Assembly (NCBI GenBank): GCA_015680685.1
Contig: MNCI01009404.1
Span: 534,423 to 569,914, forward strand
Source: Gnetum montanum
Lineage: Eukaryota; Streptophyta; Gnetopsida; Gnetales; Gnetaceae
DNA length: 35,492 nt
Reading direction: 5' to 3'
Part shown: piece after piece, positions 1 to 10,783 of the stretch
Layout: every line of letters starts with the position of its first letter
Numbering within the stretch: position 1 is the stretch's first letter
The notes under the pieces: model-generated
Told to the model about the DNA's origin: nothing
What the model saw: the letters and a program-made list of their open reading frames with translations, nothing else
Databases searched by the model: none
Translations under genes and position numbers: made by a program

Positions 1-270
1 TACAATGATGAAGTAATCTCGATCTTTATTGCCGATCATGTGCGTGTCCAAGTACGACACACTCGAATAAAGACACTGTACAATTACATTCACCACACTG
101 CGGGCAGACACGGGAAAAAATCTAACTCTAGAGGGATCAAACTACCAGAGCTTCGCTACTCTAAACTGGGATCCTGAACAAGGGAGAGCTGTGTGTTATT
201 TATAGATATGGCGGCAGACTGCGATATCGCGTACGCGATATCGTGGGGGATGCGATATCGCGTCTCATCA
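1..270 (-). mobile_element. Partial LTR (element E), TGATGA superfamily
   Basis: This is the U3 end and part of R/U5 of an LTR read on the minus strand. It starts at 270 with TGATGAGACG and runs off the left edge. The R/U5 text, with the CGAATAAAGA motif near 73, resembles the LTRs of B and C. The minus-strand TATA box TATAAATA lies at 197-204, leaving a U3 of only about 66 bp. That U3 is nearly all GATATCGCG palindromes, including a perfect 22-bp palindrome at 222-243. It keeps many CpG sites, unlike the other LTRs here, so it may be the youngest insertion. The adjacent TTGGGGAT on the minus strand (271-278) could be a polypurine tract, making this a 3' LTR, but no integrase remnant follows, so a solo LTR is equally possible. 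Confidence 0.75.
222..261. repeat. GATATCGCG palindrome cluster in the U3 of E
   Basis: A perfect 22-bp palindrome (222-243, centred on GTAC) is followed by a 10-bp palindrome GCGATATCGC (252-261). Together they fill most of the space between the LTR terminus and the TATA box. A decayed counterpart lies in the LTR of C at about 33098-33119. Confidence 0.9.
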
Positions 271-1396
271 ATCCCCAAGTTCAATTGTGCTTTTTCTCAT
301 AAATCAATGAATAACCTAATTATTGGGTTGGGCTTAGTATCTTGTGTCCATTAAGTAGAAGATCTATATAATTAATGCTAGTTGATCAATATTGAAAGAG
401 CTAGACAAATAATTTCTTGTCCTTATTGAGATCATGTTGGCTATTCCCTAAGATATGAATTTTTTCTTTCTTTGCTTTTATAGTCATTGTGTGAAATAAT
501 TTAGTATTCTTATCTCTCTCCAACTATATTATCCTAGAGTGTTATCTCTAATAACTCTTCTTCATTTACATCAGAATCTTGAGATGATGTTGGAGGGAAA
601 TTTATGTACTGTGCACTCAACAAGCTCAACTTCTCAAGGGCAATTAGGAGTAACCTGTTTATATCATTATGCAATTCTTTTATCAATGTGGATAGATGTT
701 ACTTAAGCATTTCCAAGGTCTCGATAAGGGGATTTCTTTGTAGTACAATCATTTGTAATATTAAATTGGTCTAACCTCTAGTTTCCTAAACGTATAGCCA
801 TACATTCTTAATTTTTTAATTGTATAATGCCTATTTACATGTCCAATATGATAAACATAATGAGTCATTGATATAAGAAATTCTACTACTCCCATGTAAA
901 AAGGATTTTAAGGCTTTGACAACATCACATCCTCATTGTCAAAAGGTATCATTCTATAACAAGAAGTTATAAGTATTGTAATAAGATCCTTAATGAAAGG
1001 ACATATTGTAATTATAGGCATGTCTCTTGAGGGAATCTTTAGGGCTTTAACCTGAGGTATTTATATTGAATAAATTAGAGATCATGTTAGCATGGTATCC
1101 TAGAACCAGTAAAGATAATCAAAAGATGTTGAATGAAATTAAACAAAAAGAAACTTGGCCATGTCTTTAGGCTAATTATAAGCTTGAGCCTGATGCAATG
1201 CTAGATTGCCTCTAAGAAATAGAAGCTAAAGTAAGACAACCGTAGGAAACCCTCAAATCATGATTCAAATACATTTATTTGATTCTATTTTTCTGATTGA
1301 TTTAATCTCTTTTTATCATATCATGTCCACTATGCATAATATTGAATATAATGCATATTTGATGTTTTCTGTAACATCTAGGAATGAGATGTCACA
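271..1396. other. AT-rich stretch without a recognisable gene
   Basis: No coding frame with recognisable domains was found on either strand. The right end (GTCACA at 1391-1396) precedes a tRNA-Met primer-binding-like site, so the right part may be a decayed 5' LTR. No convincing LTR start could be fixed; TGTTGG near 583 is one weak candidate. Confidence 0.4.
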
Positions 1397-1398
1397 AT

Positions 1399-1410
1399 TG
1401 GTATCAAAGC
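1399..1410 (+). other. Possible primer-binding site (initiator tRNA-Met type)
   Basis: TGGTATCAAAGC differs by one G-to-A from TGGTATCAGAGC, the usual plant retrotransposon site complementary to initiator tRNA-Met. It lies two bases after a possible LTR end (...GTCACA). No gag or pol remnant was recognised downstream, so chance similarity in AT-rich DNA is possible. Confidence 0.4.
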
Positions 1411-3264
1411 AAACCATGATCTAGGATGATTCAAAACTAAGCACTAACCACAATCCAAGGATGAACTATGAGCCATGATCCAAGATGAACTATAAACCAT
1501 CATAAAAAATTTACCATGTCCAAAATAAATTGGGCTACTATAGTCTATTCTAGGATATGCCTTTTGAGTTCATCAACTCCTATGGACATAAGCGACCAAA
1601 CTTAGATGATTTTAGTTAAACAAAGAACCATCAAGTTGTATCAACTATAGGAGATTATGATAAGAGAAGGGATAACATTCTCTTCAAGTAACCTTTACCC
1701 AATTCTTAAGAGTAATAGATTTCCTCCTAATCAAGTAAGAACCCAAACCACTCTATTCTAATTTTGGAAGCAACAAAACTAATCTTTAGTATCTTTCTCA
1801 TAGGTTAGAAATCCTCCTTCTTAATTCTTAGGATATTGAATCTTGCCTTGTCTAAATACCTTATTCACTAGATACAATGTTCCATACCTATCTTAATTTA
1901 AGTCATTAATAAACGTATAAAATTTGGCAAGAAAGACTAATTGAATTAACATGAGGAAATTGATCTAACTATAGATCCCCTCTACTTGATTAGTAAGGGC
2001 TATAAACAAAGGACTTTCTAGGGAAAGTAATATTTATTAGGACATGACAATGCATTTTGCACTTTTAACCTCTTCCTTTAAGCTACATATTAACTTCATA
2101 ATCCCTAATAGCTACTTTTCACTAAGAGCATATTCATGATTAGGGAAAATATGCTAATATCACATTGAATGTAATGAAACTTATTAGAATATATGCTCTT
2201 AAGTTAATACATAGTCATTATTTTCTTAACTTAACTACAACTCTAATACTAGTTATAAAAGATTATAATTGTTCACCGAGAGTCACAACTTCGTACGAAG
2301 TACAAAAGAGCCCAAGTCCTCATGTTGTAAAATAGAAATAAATGAATGAATGATGAAGTATATAAGAAAATATATGAAGCAATATGTAAGAAGTATAGCA
2401 ACACCAGCCACAAAAGACTTTGTAAAACAAAAGGTTATAATAGTAGTGAGTTATAAGAAGTAGAAGATTGAAGAAGCTTTTGGTCTTGCCAAATGGTATA
2501 TGAGAAAGATGTAGGTAAGGGAAACTAAAGTCCCACATTTTCGTAGCACCAAAAGGCAAAATGGTGCATTCTAAACATTAATAATTCAACATAGTAAGCC
2601 AAATTAAGAAATCATAAGAGTAACTACAAACAACACTTAAGGTAGAAGAATAACTTATATTGAGGTAGTGGTCCATCACCTATCATAAAAGAGATTATTG
2701 AAGGGGTCTAGAATGGCCTACACCATGTAAGACAAAGGATAATGTACTTTATTATACTTTATAAGACACAGGCTACATGGGACTTATATCCATTTTTTAA
2801 AAAATAATTTCAATTGCCATGCTATTACACTGTCACATGGATACATGTAGGGCCATATAGGTCTATGATACTTAGTCATTCAGATGACCACATGAAAATA
2901 TGGTTTCAAGCTATGCAAATAGTGAAATTCATCTCCTTTTATCCCTATCTTTAATGTTTCATTTGTCATCAGCACTGTCATGACCAAGTGTCCTTGCCAT
3001 TATGTTCTATGCCTAGTAGTTACTTCCTCATCGAGTGCTCTTGCATCATGCATCTCACGCACAACATCCATAATGCCTATAGCCTTGCAGGTACCATTAG
3101 GTGAACATTCACCTACTAGTCACATGAAAGTTCCCATTCATTGATGAAAAAAAATTTAGACTAGGAATTGAACCATAAAACTTAAATTTTACATATTCAT
3201 TAACACAAATTATCCAAATGGTTAGCAAAATAAGGTATAAATTTTAGGTTGTATAAATGGTAGG
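1411..3264. other. AT-rich stretch without a recognisable gene
   Basis: The only open frame above 60 codons (minus, 2320-2559) is an AT-rich run of Phe, Leu and Tyr with no family signature. A short inverted repeat lies at 2123-2201 and a 12-bp palindrome CTTCGTACGAAG near 2288-2299. Nothing else was recognised. Confidence 0.5.
2123..2201. repeat. Short inverted repeat, possible MITE remnant or hairpin
   Basis: TAAGAGCATAT (2123-2133) is the exact reverse complement of ATATGCTCTTA (2191-2201), enclosing about 57 bp. No clear target-site duplication was seen, so this may be chance. Confidence 0.3.
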
Positions 3265-4409
3265 TGTTGAATTTTATTTTCAATTTGAAAATTTTTAATT
3301 ATAAATTTTTATTAATAAATGTAATTTAAATTCATTATTTTCCATTTTTGAAAATTTTTTAAATGACCGTAACTCAAGCATATGATGTCTCACTTAGAAA
3401 AATAAATAGTCATTCCTAGGTTTTTCAATGTATCCTAGGTTTTAATACTTAAAGCCTATAAAATTAGATGGTAAATTTGACTTAAAATATAATAACATAT
3501 TTAATTATTTTTTAATACTAATAACATAAAAATACCATAACTTGAACATCTAATGTTCATTTGATAAAGACATCCACCCACTCTCTGAGGTAATTCTCAT
3601 CTTCATTATGTTCTAAGAATAGTAGAATGTCCACAATTATGATTTTGAATCTTTTTAGAATCATCTATGTATTTTTTTAATGGTTAGATAGGCAATTATA
3701 GGTTCACTATGGGTTGTCATCAACTATAGTTAGTTCCTATGAGCAGCTATGAGTTGTAATCTAGCATCACCTATGAATTTATGTATTTTGCATGTTTTCA
3801 AGTTGGACAATGAGTTATGAGCCACTGAAAGTCATAATGAACCATAACCATAATCTAAAGAATGCAAACCAAAATAGGTCATAATCATTCAAGAAATAGT
3901 GGCTAAAAATATTTAAATTTTACCAATGCAAAATGATGTAAATTACAATCCAATGGTTATAAGGGGCTACAAGCCATAGTCATCAAAATATAGAAAATTT
4001 TCATTTTTTGAAAAGTGCATGAATTTAAAAGCTAAAACAAATGGTTAAGAAAGATCCATGATCATTCCTAAAGCTATAAAAGGCAAGGTGATCATAAGGA
4101 TATGTGAGAGTATATATGTATGTGGCATTTGCATACTGAAAGATTACGAAAGAGTGTGAACATTTTTTAAGCATTAGATTGTGACATCATCTTCTTGATG
4201 ATCATCCTTGTATTGTGAAAGTGGTGTAAGTATTTAATGGATTGATTTTCTATCTTTAGGAGTATTTTGTTTCTAATTATGTATTATATTCATTTCCTTT
4301 GAGTAAGAACCAAGTTTTTATTTTTCTTTTCTTATTCAATTAAGAGTCTTAATGGAGTTTGCACATGAGTGAGCTTGGATTATAGAATCCAATACAACTG
4401 CTCATCATA
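3265..4409 (+). mobile_element. Putative 5' LTR of element O (gypsy)
   Basis: The right edge is supported by a decayed tRNA-Met primer-binding site immediately after it at 4411. A good TATA box (TATAAAAG, 4075-4082) sits about 330 bp upstream of that edge, as expected for an LTR promoter. The left edge at TGTTGAATTT is a guess from the TG terminus and the change in base composition. The 3' partner is not in the window, so the LTR cannot be checked against a twin. The TG...CA end is read as having decayed to TA. Confidence 0.5.
4075..4082 (+). promoter_or_regulatory. TATA box of the putative O LTR
   Basis: TATAAAAG lies in a GC-richer patch (GCTATAAAAGGCAAGG) within the proposed LTR of O. Confidence 0.5.
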
Positions 4410-4410
4410 T

Positions 4411-4422
4411 TAGTATCAAAGT
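4411..4422 (+). other. Decayed primer-binding site of element O
   Basis: TAGTATCAAAGT matches TGGTATCAGAGC, the initiator tRNA-Met site, at 9 of 12 bases. All three differences are transitions of the deamination type. It lies just upstream of the gag remnant, as expected. Confidence 0.6.
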
Positions 4423-4766
4423 ATTCATATTAAAGATAATTCAATTTAAGTGGAGAATCCTCATCTCAAATACAAGCAATTATTTTCAAATATTCAATTT
4501 TATTTTTCATTTCCATTATTATTATTTTCCATACTCCATAGGACTTTGAGAACTCCTTTGATCATCAGTTTTGTTAATTGATTATAGTATTGGAAATTAA
4601 TTATGGATTGTAACACTCATTTTATTGAAATAATTAAGGTTTTAATATCATGAACTTATTTCTACTCATATTTCAGTAATCCTTTCTTTTTTAACTTTGA
4701 ATACCCTTGATCTTTTATATTTTAGTATAGATCTTTGTGAATTTTACCTTTTAGAACATTTCCATC

Positions 4767-5919
4767 ATGTCATTAAAGAACAAGATAGTTCAAGCATTAG
4801 TTAAAGATGTGGAAAATATAAAAAAATTTTCAAGTATATTATTGAAAAAATTGAAAAGCTAAAAGAAAATAAAGGACATGCTTCTTCACTAATGGAATAT
4901 ATGAAAGATAATAACTTATGAAAATCTTCACCAAGAGCTTATTTAAGACATTCATTTGTACCTCTTTTTGAAGATGATATTCCTAGTAAAAATGAAGACT
5001 TCAAAGAAAGTTAAGAATAAAATGAAGATGTTATCCATGATTTAATTGTTGAGAACCAATCTTAAAGATTCATCTTTCCAAGAAGAAAAGAGAAATGACT
5101 TTTTTCAAAGCCTCAAGAGAATCCAAGTGAAGGAATTAAGCTTACTTCTATTAGAGCATTCAGACATGCTTTTAGATAGCCTCATGTTGAAGTCAAAGCT
5201 TTTAGTAGAATGGAGGTACTAAATCTTTTTTCTCGTGGCCCAAGATGTTGAATATCATTAAAAGGTATCATATGTTGAAACTAAGATTGGAGGTTTGGTA
5301 CAAGTATGGTGAAAAAAAGATAGTCATACTTATGTGGTAACCAGTGGTACTCTTATTAAATATTGGTCTCTTATGCAATTTATGGTTAAGTAAAGACTTG
5401 AAAAGCCTTACCATAGAAAACAAGTAATTCAAAAATTGAAATATATGAAACAAGGTGATAAGAGTATAGAGAAATAATACATGAATTTTTGCCAAGCTTT
5501 CTAGCAAAATAAAGTCCATTAGAATGAGTATGAATAAGCTTTAAACTTCCAAGGTGGATTAAATAAGTAATTCTAGCAAGAGCTTACTTTCTATGAATCT
5601 CAAACCTTGAATGAAGTTTTTGATTTGGATCTCAAAGTTGAGAAGAAACTCCATTGGTACAACAAAGCTGTCAAGGCTTCTAAAGGAAAAAAACATTGAA
5701 AGCTTCTGAAGGAGATAGAGAAGTAAAGGAAAAAAATAATGATAAAGAAGATTTACATGAGAAGTAAGAGAAGAACAAGAAAGGCCAAGATTCCAAGAAA
5801 GACACTTTCAAGAAGGGAAAAGATTAAGCAAATAATAATACTTCCAAGATTCAGTGATTCAATTATGAAGAATGAAGACATAGGTAATGGGATTTTAAGA
5901 AACCTAAAGCTTCTATGGG
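4767..5919 (+). pseudogene. gag: Element O gag (Ty3/gypsy), broken and interrupted
   Basis: Gag forms the capsid and nucleocapsid of the retrotransposon particle. The likely start is the ATG at 4767, followed by a Lys/Glu-rich N-terminus. A capsid-like Retrotrans_gag region lies at about 5230-5690; the text KLKYMKQGDKSIEK at about 5435-5475 matches the usual gypsy pattern of a Leu/Gln-rich segment followed by SVEEYY. A Lys-rich linker leads to a zinc-knuckle-like stretch (about 5850-5895) in which the Cys and Gln codons have become TGA or TAA. Stops and frame changes occur throughout. The frame ends abruptly at 5919, where element A begins. The protease half of O reappears at 31850. Assignment as gypsy gag is fairly secure; the lineage is not. 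Confidence 0.75.
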
Positions 5920-5937
5920 TGATGAATCCTACAAAGG

Positions 5938-6015
5938 GTTGCATCGATGAGCATGTGTTAATGCATCCCCATCAATGCATGGGTTGATGCATTGATGCAT
6001 ATGCATCGATACAAT
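5938..6015. repeat. GCATCGATGCAT-type palindrome array in the A U3
   Basis: The block is built of overlapping ATGCAT, ATCGAT and ATCAATGCAT units between the LTR terminus and TATA box. It contains ATGCATG/CATGCAT words, the core of plant RY elements recognised by B3-domain factors; whether they act so here is unknown. Confidence 0.8.
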
Positions 6016-6028
6016 GTCTATCTCTACC

Positions 6029-6037
6029 TATATAAAT
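6029..6037 (+). promoter_or_regulatory. TATA box of the A 5' LTR
   Basis: TATATAAAT follows the U3 array directly and is conserved in the 3' LTR at 30189-30197. Confidence 0.7.
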
Positions 6038-6760
6038 GCATGTGCCCACCACATTTATGACACTATTGAGTCAATAGAGTAGCTAAGTTCTTGTAGTTTG
6101 TTCCCATGGAAGTTAGAATATTTTCTAAGTACCTGAAGTAGGACTTCAAGGATTGTATGGATCCTTATTCGAGCATTAATGTACCTAAATACTTTGATGT
6201 GTTAGCAATAAAGACAAGATTCTTGGAACTCCTTGCAACACTTAGAATACATTAATGTTTACTTTTATGCATCTTATTATTCATGCGCTTTACGTTCATG
6301 TTCTTAGTTAATTAATACACATAAGTATGACTACTTCAAACATACTATTAACACTTGGTAATCCCAACAGTGTTATTGCTTGGTTTGCCTAGTAGCTTAA
6401 CACTTGGTAGTGTCTTAACAAGTTTAGGATGTGCATGGCAAGTGGGCCTAAATACTTATGTTAGGAAGTAGATTAAGGCATTAGATATTACTTAGATTAA
6501 TTCACAATTAATTACATCATTTCACACTTAGATTAATTAAAATAAAATATAAAATCAATACAAATCATGTGTCTTGGATTACACTTAACCATACCTTTGT
6601 GCTTACACAAGTGAAGCTAGGAAGACAATGATCACATCCTTAGGTCATTACCTTGGCTATTATGCATTTAGAAAGCTAAGGTCCACAAAATTCAACTAGA
6701 TCACTAGTGAAATGTTTATGATTTGTATGGTTGAGTGTAGAAACTATTTTTTGCTTATCA

Positions 6761-6779
6761 TTGGCACCATTTTCGAGGA
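6761..6779 (+). other. Primer-binding site of element A (tRNA-Asp type)
   Basis: TTGGCACCATTTTCGAGGA begins directly after the LTR. It is a decayed form of TGGCGCCGTTGCCGGGGA, which from memory complements the 3' end of plant tRNA-Asp. The B copy at 18596-18615 is closer to that consensus. Confidence 0.8.
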
Positions 6780-6909
6780 CTTTATTTAGCTAAGTGTGCT
6801 ACATAGGAAAGATAATGAAACCATCTAACAACATTGTAAAGGAACCTAACATAAAACCATTAAGATAAATAATAATAACCAAAGTATAGTATTTTACACA
6901 GTCAGTGAT

Positions 6910-9317
6910 ATGACTTCTTCTAACATGGAAGAATCTCCACTAGCATTCCTAAGTGAACCCAATCACCCATGCCCCAGTAATTAAAAGTGGTCTATACTCA
7001 TTCAAATGCCTACACTCTGGATTTCACCTTCATCTTGCAATAGGATACAAAGCTATGATGGAGACATCATGCTATCTCATGACTGATCTATTCCTATAAT
7101 GTTGTTAAACAATCTTATCAAGTTGGGAATTGTTGGACTTAATGCAAAGTACGAGTTTCATGAACATGCTTATCAAGATTATCATCCCATAGAAGAACAA
7201 CAAGATCAACAAATGGAAGTTAGATAGAAGGCTTCAAAAGGTAAAAATTTTCCTAACCACTTATTCTTGTAGATACATAAAGAAGGTGAGGACTTCTTTT
7301 TGGGTGCCTCCCAATACATAGATTCTCCTCCTCTACTTAATGAGGAGGCCCTTAACCAATGATTGTAGTCAACTATGGACAACCCTGATTACAAGAATAA
7401 TGGGTTACAAGATCAGGAAGCCTCAGAAGGTGGTAGCCAAGGCAGGAACAATGAAAAGCACTAGGTGAATGAAAAACATGTTAATAGGGGTAGAGACCAA
7501 AGAAGAGGGGGGTAGTAGACATCACTTTGGTGCTAGTTCCCCTTCCTCTTCACCTTCATCATCCTCATCATCTTCCTCTTCTAACTACAATACGAGAAGT
7601 AGAGGTAATAGAAATTATGATGAATATGAATAGCGAGATAGGGATGATCATAGATCCCATTGAGATAATTGAGACCATGGACATGAGTAACATGTGAATG
7701 ACCATCACAAAGAATGAAAGGAAATTAAGACTCATCATAGGCATCATGGCCATGATAAGGGCCATAGAGACTATTATGACTATGATGAGCCCCTGCTAGC
7801 TACCAAGAATATGTTAAACATTTTAGAGACTATTAGGATGCCAACCAAGCATGTGAAGGATAGCTGAATCAAATGGTTGGATATGAATAATATCCCCAAG
7901 TTCAAAGGGGGATATAATTTAGATCCACAAAGTCTCCTACAAGCCTTTCATGATGCTTATGCCTTGCAAAATGTGGAAAAAATGGAAAAAGATGAAACTG
8001 TTCCCAAGGACACTCATCAAAGAAGCAAAAAGCTAGTACCAATCCTTGGAACTAGATTCTATTTAGTAATGTGGTACAATGCTAGAGCTATTTAATGATA
8101 AGTAGCAAATATACTCCAAAGTGTGCAATTTGAGGAGGAAAATCCAAGGGTGGAAACACAACATTCATGAGTCCTTGGATGTAGCTATGAGTAGATAATA
8201 TTCTTTGTTGCACCACTGCCCATGCCATGGATACTCTCAATGAGATCAACTGTGCCATATCATAGATGGGCTCAGAACTAAAATGAGGATTAGGATCTAT
8301 GCCCAAGGGAGACTTTTTGAGTTAAGGGCCCATTAGATTCAAAGGCTCATTGAGTAGGTGGTCAAAGAAGATTAAAAGCTAAAAAAAAGTGTAGAGGAAT
8401 ACAATAGGGATCCCTACATCTACAAGAGGGAGGTCCATCTCTATGACAATGAGTAGGAGGCATTAGTTGATGAAGTTGTGTAAAGGAAAACCTTGCAACT
8501 CCAAAAATCTATCACTAAAATATTAGCTAAGGTTGACAAAATGTGGGACTCCTTGGAAACAAAATTCTAAACTACTCTAAAGATTATAGAGAAGAGTAGA
8601 GATCAAGGAGGTAGTGATCATGAGCAAAGGAAGAAAAAGCAGGGTGAACATTAATATCGTAAGGCTAAGGAAAATGTTGTTGTAGTAGAGAAGGTTGTAG
8701 ATTTTGAGTTTGATGATGATGCTTATGACATATGTCAACATGAACATCCCAAGGGTTGTTGCCCTATTCTTTCACACTTATAGGAATCTAGGATGTATTC
8801 TTTAAATCCTAGACTAGCAAAATGGCAAGCAGCCATGAGGTTACCTTATCCACAAGGCAACTATCAACAATAGTTCCACCAACAGGCTTAACATCTGAGT
8901 GGAGGCCCACCTTAACCTTAGGAATAATATCAGCAGTGGAAACACCCACAATTGTGGAGGATGCCACCTTCAAGGTAGTAGTATCTTTATCATCAAACTA
9001 ATTCATATGGATACTACCTTTAGCAACCCATTTCTCCATGTGACTCTTCTAGTCATGCTTCCTTTCCACATCACTATTATCCTCTGGAATAATACAAAGC
9101 ACCATCACCAAGGGGGAAGTTCCCATTTTCCTACTATCGTCCTCCACACTTGTCTACTCTTGCACCTCCACCTTCAACTCCTCTTCCACCTACTTCATTC
9201 ATGTATGGTGAGATACTTGCCTAACCACAACAAAAAAATGCTACAAGGGTTGTAACCTTACAACCAGCTTCTCGATCAAGTGGTTCTAAATCCAAGCCTC
9301 ATAAAAGATCATTCTTC
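6910..9317 (+). pseudogene. gag: Element A gag, broken
   Basis: The chosen start is the ATG at 6910 (MTSSNMEESP), which aligns with the B gag start at 18479 (MSPSSYESAS). The N-terminal part runs in one frame with scattered TAA, TAG and TGA stops. A low-complexity Ser/His/Asp/Arg-rich stretch spans about 7500-7790. The capsid-like part starts near 7877 with text matching B (NIPKFKGGYNLDPQ). A zinc-knuckle-like motif lies at 8724-8765, AYDICQHEHPKGCCP, in which the first Cys has become Tyr; B keeps that Cys. A Pro/Gln/Tyr-rich tail follows to 9317, where B interrupts. The same reading continues at 19424, and the Phe-Phe-Lys-Thr codons at the junction join cleanly once B and one AAAAC are removed. 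Confidence 0.85.
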
Positions 9318-9322
9318 AAAAC
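9318..9322. repeat. Target-site duplication of B (left)
   Basis: AAAAC is identical to 19424-19428 on the other side of element B. Confidence 0.95.
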
Positions 9323-10075
9323 TAATGAGCGATGAGGTACCTCTACACTTAACCATACTAATATGAGAATTTCACACATGATTTGGTCAAATTCCAGGGA
9401 CTAAGTGCTTATGCGCCCTTGTGGAACAAGGACAGGTTGGTTTATCATTATCTTCCCAAGCTTACATGTATGTCATGATTGTATGGTTAAGTAAGCTTGA
9501 GGCATATGATTTTTATAGCTTTTATGTTTTTATGTCCTACACTACTAGGAAAGGAGATAGGTAACTAAGTGACTAATTTAACTTAACTGCTTATTAACTA
9601 AGTTCTAACTAATCCTAACACCAACATCTATTCCCACTTTCTCTACACATCCTAAACCAGTGCAACACTGCTAGGATTACCAAACACTAATCATTACTAG
9701 GTTACCAAGCATTACATGCATGCTCAAAGTGGTTGTGCTTGTGTAATTTAATGATTTGCTTAATTGATCAAAATGAATTGCTGTGCTAATAATAGAAATG
9801 TAAAGTGCATAAAATAAAATAAAATGCATACAAAAATAAAGTAAAAGAAATGCGTAAGAAAACAAATCTCAAGTGCTACAAGGATGAATCAAAGAGCTTG
9901 TCTTTATTATCGTACACAAGGTGTGCTTAGGTACATAATGCTCGAATAAATATCCATCCACACTTAGACCTCCTAGTGCGGGTACTTGGAAAATACTATA
10001 ACTTTAAAACAAACTACAAGAGTTTTGCTACTTGACTACTAAAAGACTTCTTTCCAATTATGTACCTGGGCACTG

Positions 10076-10083
10076 TATTTATA
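10076..10083 (-). promoter_or_regulatory. TATA box of the B 3' LTR
   Basis: TATAAATA on the minus strand, directly downstream of the palindromic array. The same word occurs at the matching place in E (197-204) and C (33039-33046). Confidence 0.7.
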
Positions 10084-10098
10084 GGCTTGGGAGCAACT

Positions 10099-10332
10099 AC
10101 TCTAATAATTAGAGTAAACACTCTAATAATTAGAATAACTACTAAAGTAATGGCTAGAGTAATCACTCTAATAATTAGAATAACTACTAGAGTAACCGCT
10201 AGGGTAACCACTATAATAATTAGAGTAACTACTAGAGTAACCACTCTAATAATTAGAATAACTGCTAGAGTAACTGCTAGAGTAACTACTCTAATAATTA
10301 GAATAACTACTAGAGTAACCACTAGAGTAACC
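10099..10332. repeat. ACTCTAATAATTAGAGT array in the B 3' LTR
   Basis: The array reads as units of 21, 45, 45, 33, 45 and 45 bp. Each starts with ACTCTAATAATTAGA or a near copy and most carry one or two ACTAGAGTAAC tails. The 17-bp core is an inverted repeat with 8-bp arms around one A. The 5' LTR has only three units (21, 45, 45). Confidence 0.95.
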
Positions 10333-10342
10333 ACTCTCATCA

Positions 10343-10352
10343 TACCCCCATG
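10343..10352 (-). other. Polypurine tract of element B
   Basis: On the minus strand CATGGGGGTA directly precedes the LTR start TGATGAG. The same GGGGGTA precedes the 3' LTR of A (30084-30093), and a decayed form precedes that of C. Confidence 0.85.
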
Positions 10353-10519
10353 ACTGAATGAAAACTCGTCCTTGAGTTCCTTACAAAATATTGGGAAGGT
10401 ATGGGATTATTAACGAATTGACAACTGACAGTGGAATGGGATGATAGACTCAATGTGCCTAGTGAATGGATTAATAAGCATATTACAACATTAGTGTTCA
10501 TGACCATTGTGGTGAACAC

Positions 10520-10783
10520 TCATACATAAATGACATCCAAGCCTTTATTTGGCAGCTTGAAGAGAAAGAGAGAGAGAGAAAGAAGATGGAGCATGTTGCC
10601 ACCAATGCTGAGATTATGCCTTTCATTGTTTATCCATAGCCATGCCACCAAACTTGCTCTTTTCATAAATGCTCTAGTTTTGGTCCATCCTGAGTGCTTC
10701 CTCCAAGCCCAGTCCATTGTTTGTATGATTGCCATCTGCACACACAACATAGTCACAAATGAGTAAGGATAGATAATCCACAA
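10520..10783 (-). CDS. Small open frame shared by B and C, unknown function
   Basis: An 87-codon frame on the element's sense strand. The stretch starting MDWAWRKHSGWTKTRAF matches the C frame at 33312-33527 (MDWDRRKHSGWTRARAF), and both end in GLDVIYV without a frame change between the matching segments. No signal peptide, zinc motif or known domain was recognised; the Leu/Phe-rich part is translated from the GA tract. It could be a remnant of a third retrotransposon gene or simply conserved 3' untranslated sequence that happens to stay open. Confidence 0.3.
   Translation of the reverse strand: MWIIYPYSFVTMLCVQMAIIQTMDWAWRKHSGWTKTRAFMKRASLVAWLWINNERHNLSIGGNMLHLLSLSLFLFKLPNKGLDVIYV

Larger units (their letters stand above)
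5920..6760 (+). mobile_element. 5' LTR of element A
   Basis: It begins TGATGAATCC and ends TTGCTTATCA, followed directly by the tRNA-Asp primer site. It is homologous along its whole length to 30094-30932, with several small indels. U3 is short: palindromic GCATCGATGCAT repeats fill about 5938-6015, and TATATAAAT lies at 6029-6037. The palindromic block is 14 bp longer here than in the 3' LTR. Confidence 0.95.
9323..10342 (-). mobile_element. 3' LTR of element B
   Basis: The minus-strand LTR begins TGATGAGAGTGG at 10342 and ends at 9323, where the expected TCATCA has become TCATTA. The minus-strand TATA box TATAAATA is at 10076-10083. U3 (10084-10342) is about 260 bp and almost wholly tandem palindromic repeats. 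R/U5 covers roughly 9323-10070 and resembles the LTRs of C and E. Confidence 0.95.

Noticed and set aside
2320-2559. 79-codon minus-strand frame rich in Phe, Leu and Tyr
   Set aside because: It comes from AT-rich DNA, has no recognisable domain and no neighbouring gene structure.
5739-5987. 82-codon Arg/Lys-rich plus frame as an independent small protein
   Set aside because: It is an out-of-frame reading of the Lys-rich gag linker of element O that crosses the O/A junction at 5919/5920.
10014-10353. Open frames on both strands with Val-Thr-Leu-Ile repeats (also 19218-19491)
   Set aside because: They are translations of the U3 palindromic array of element B. The repeat composition keeps both strands open, and no protein family is suggested.
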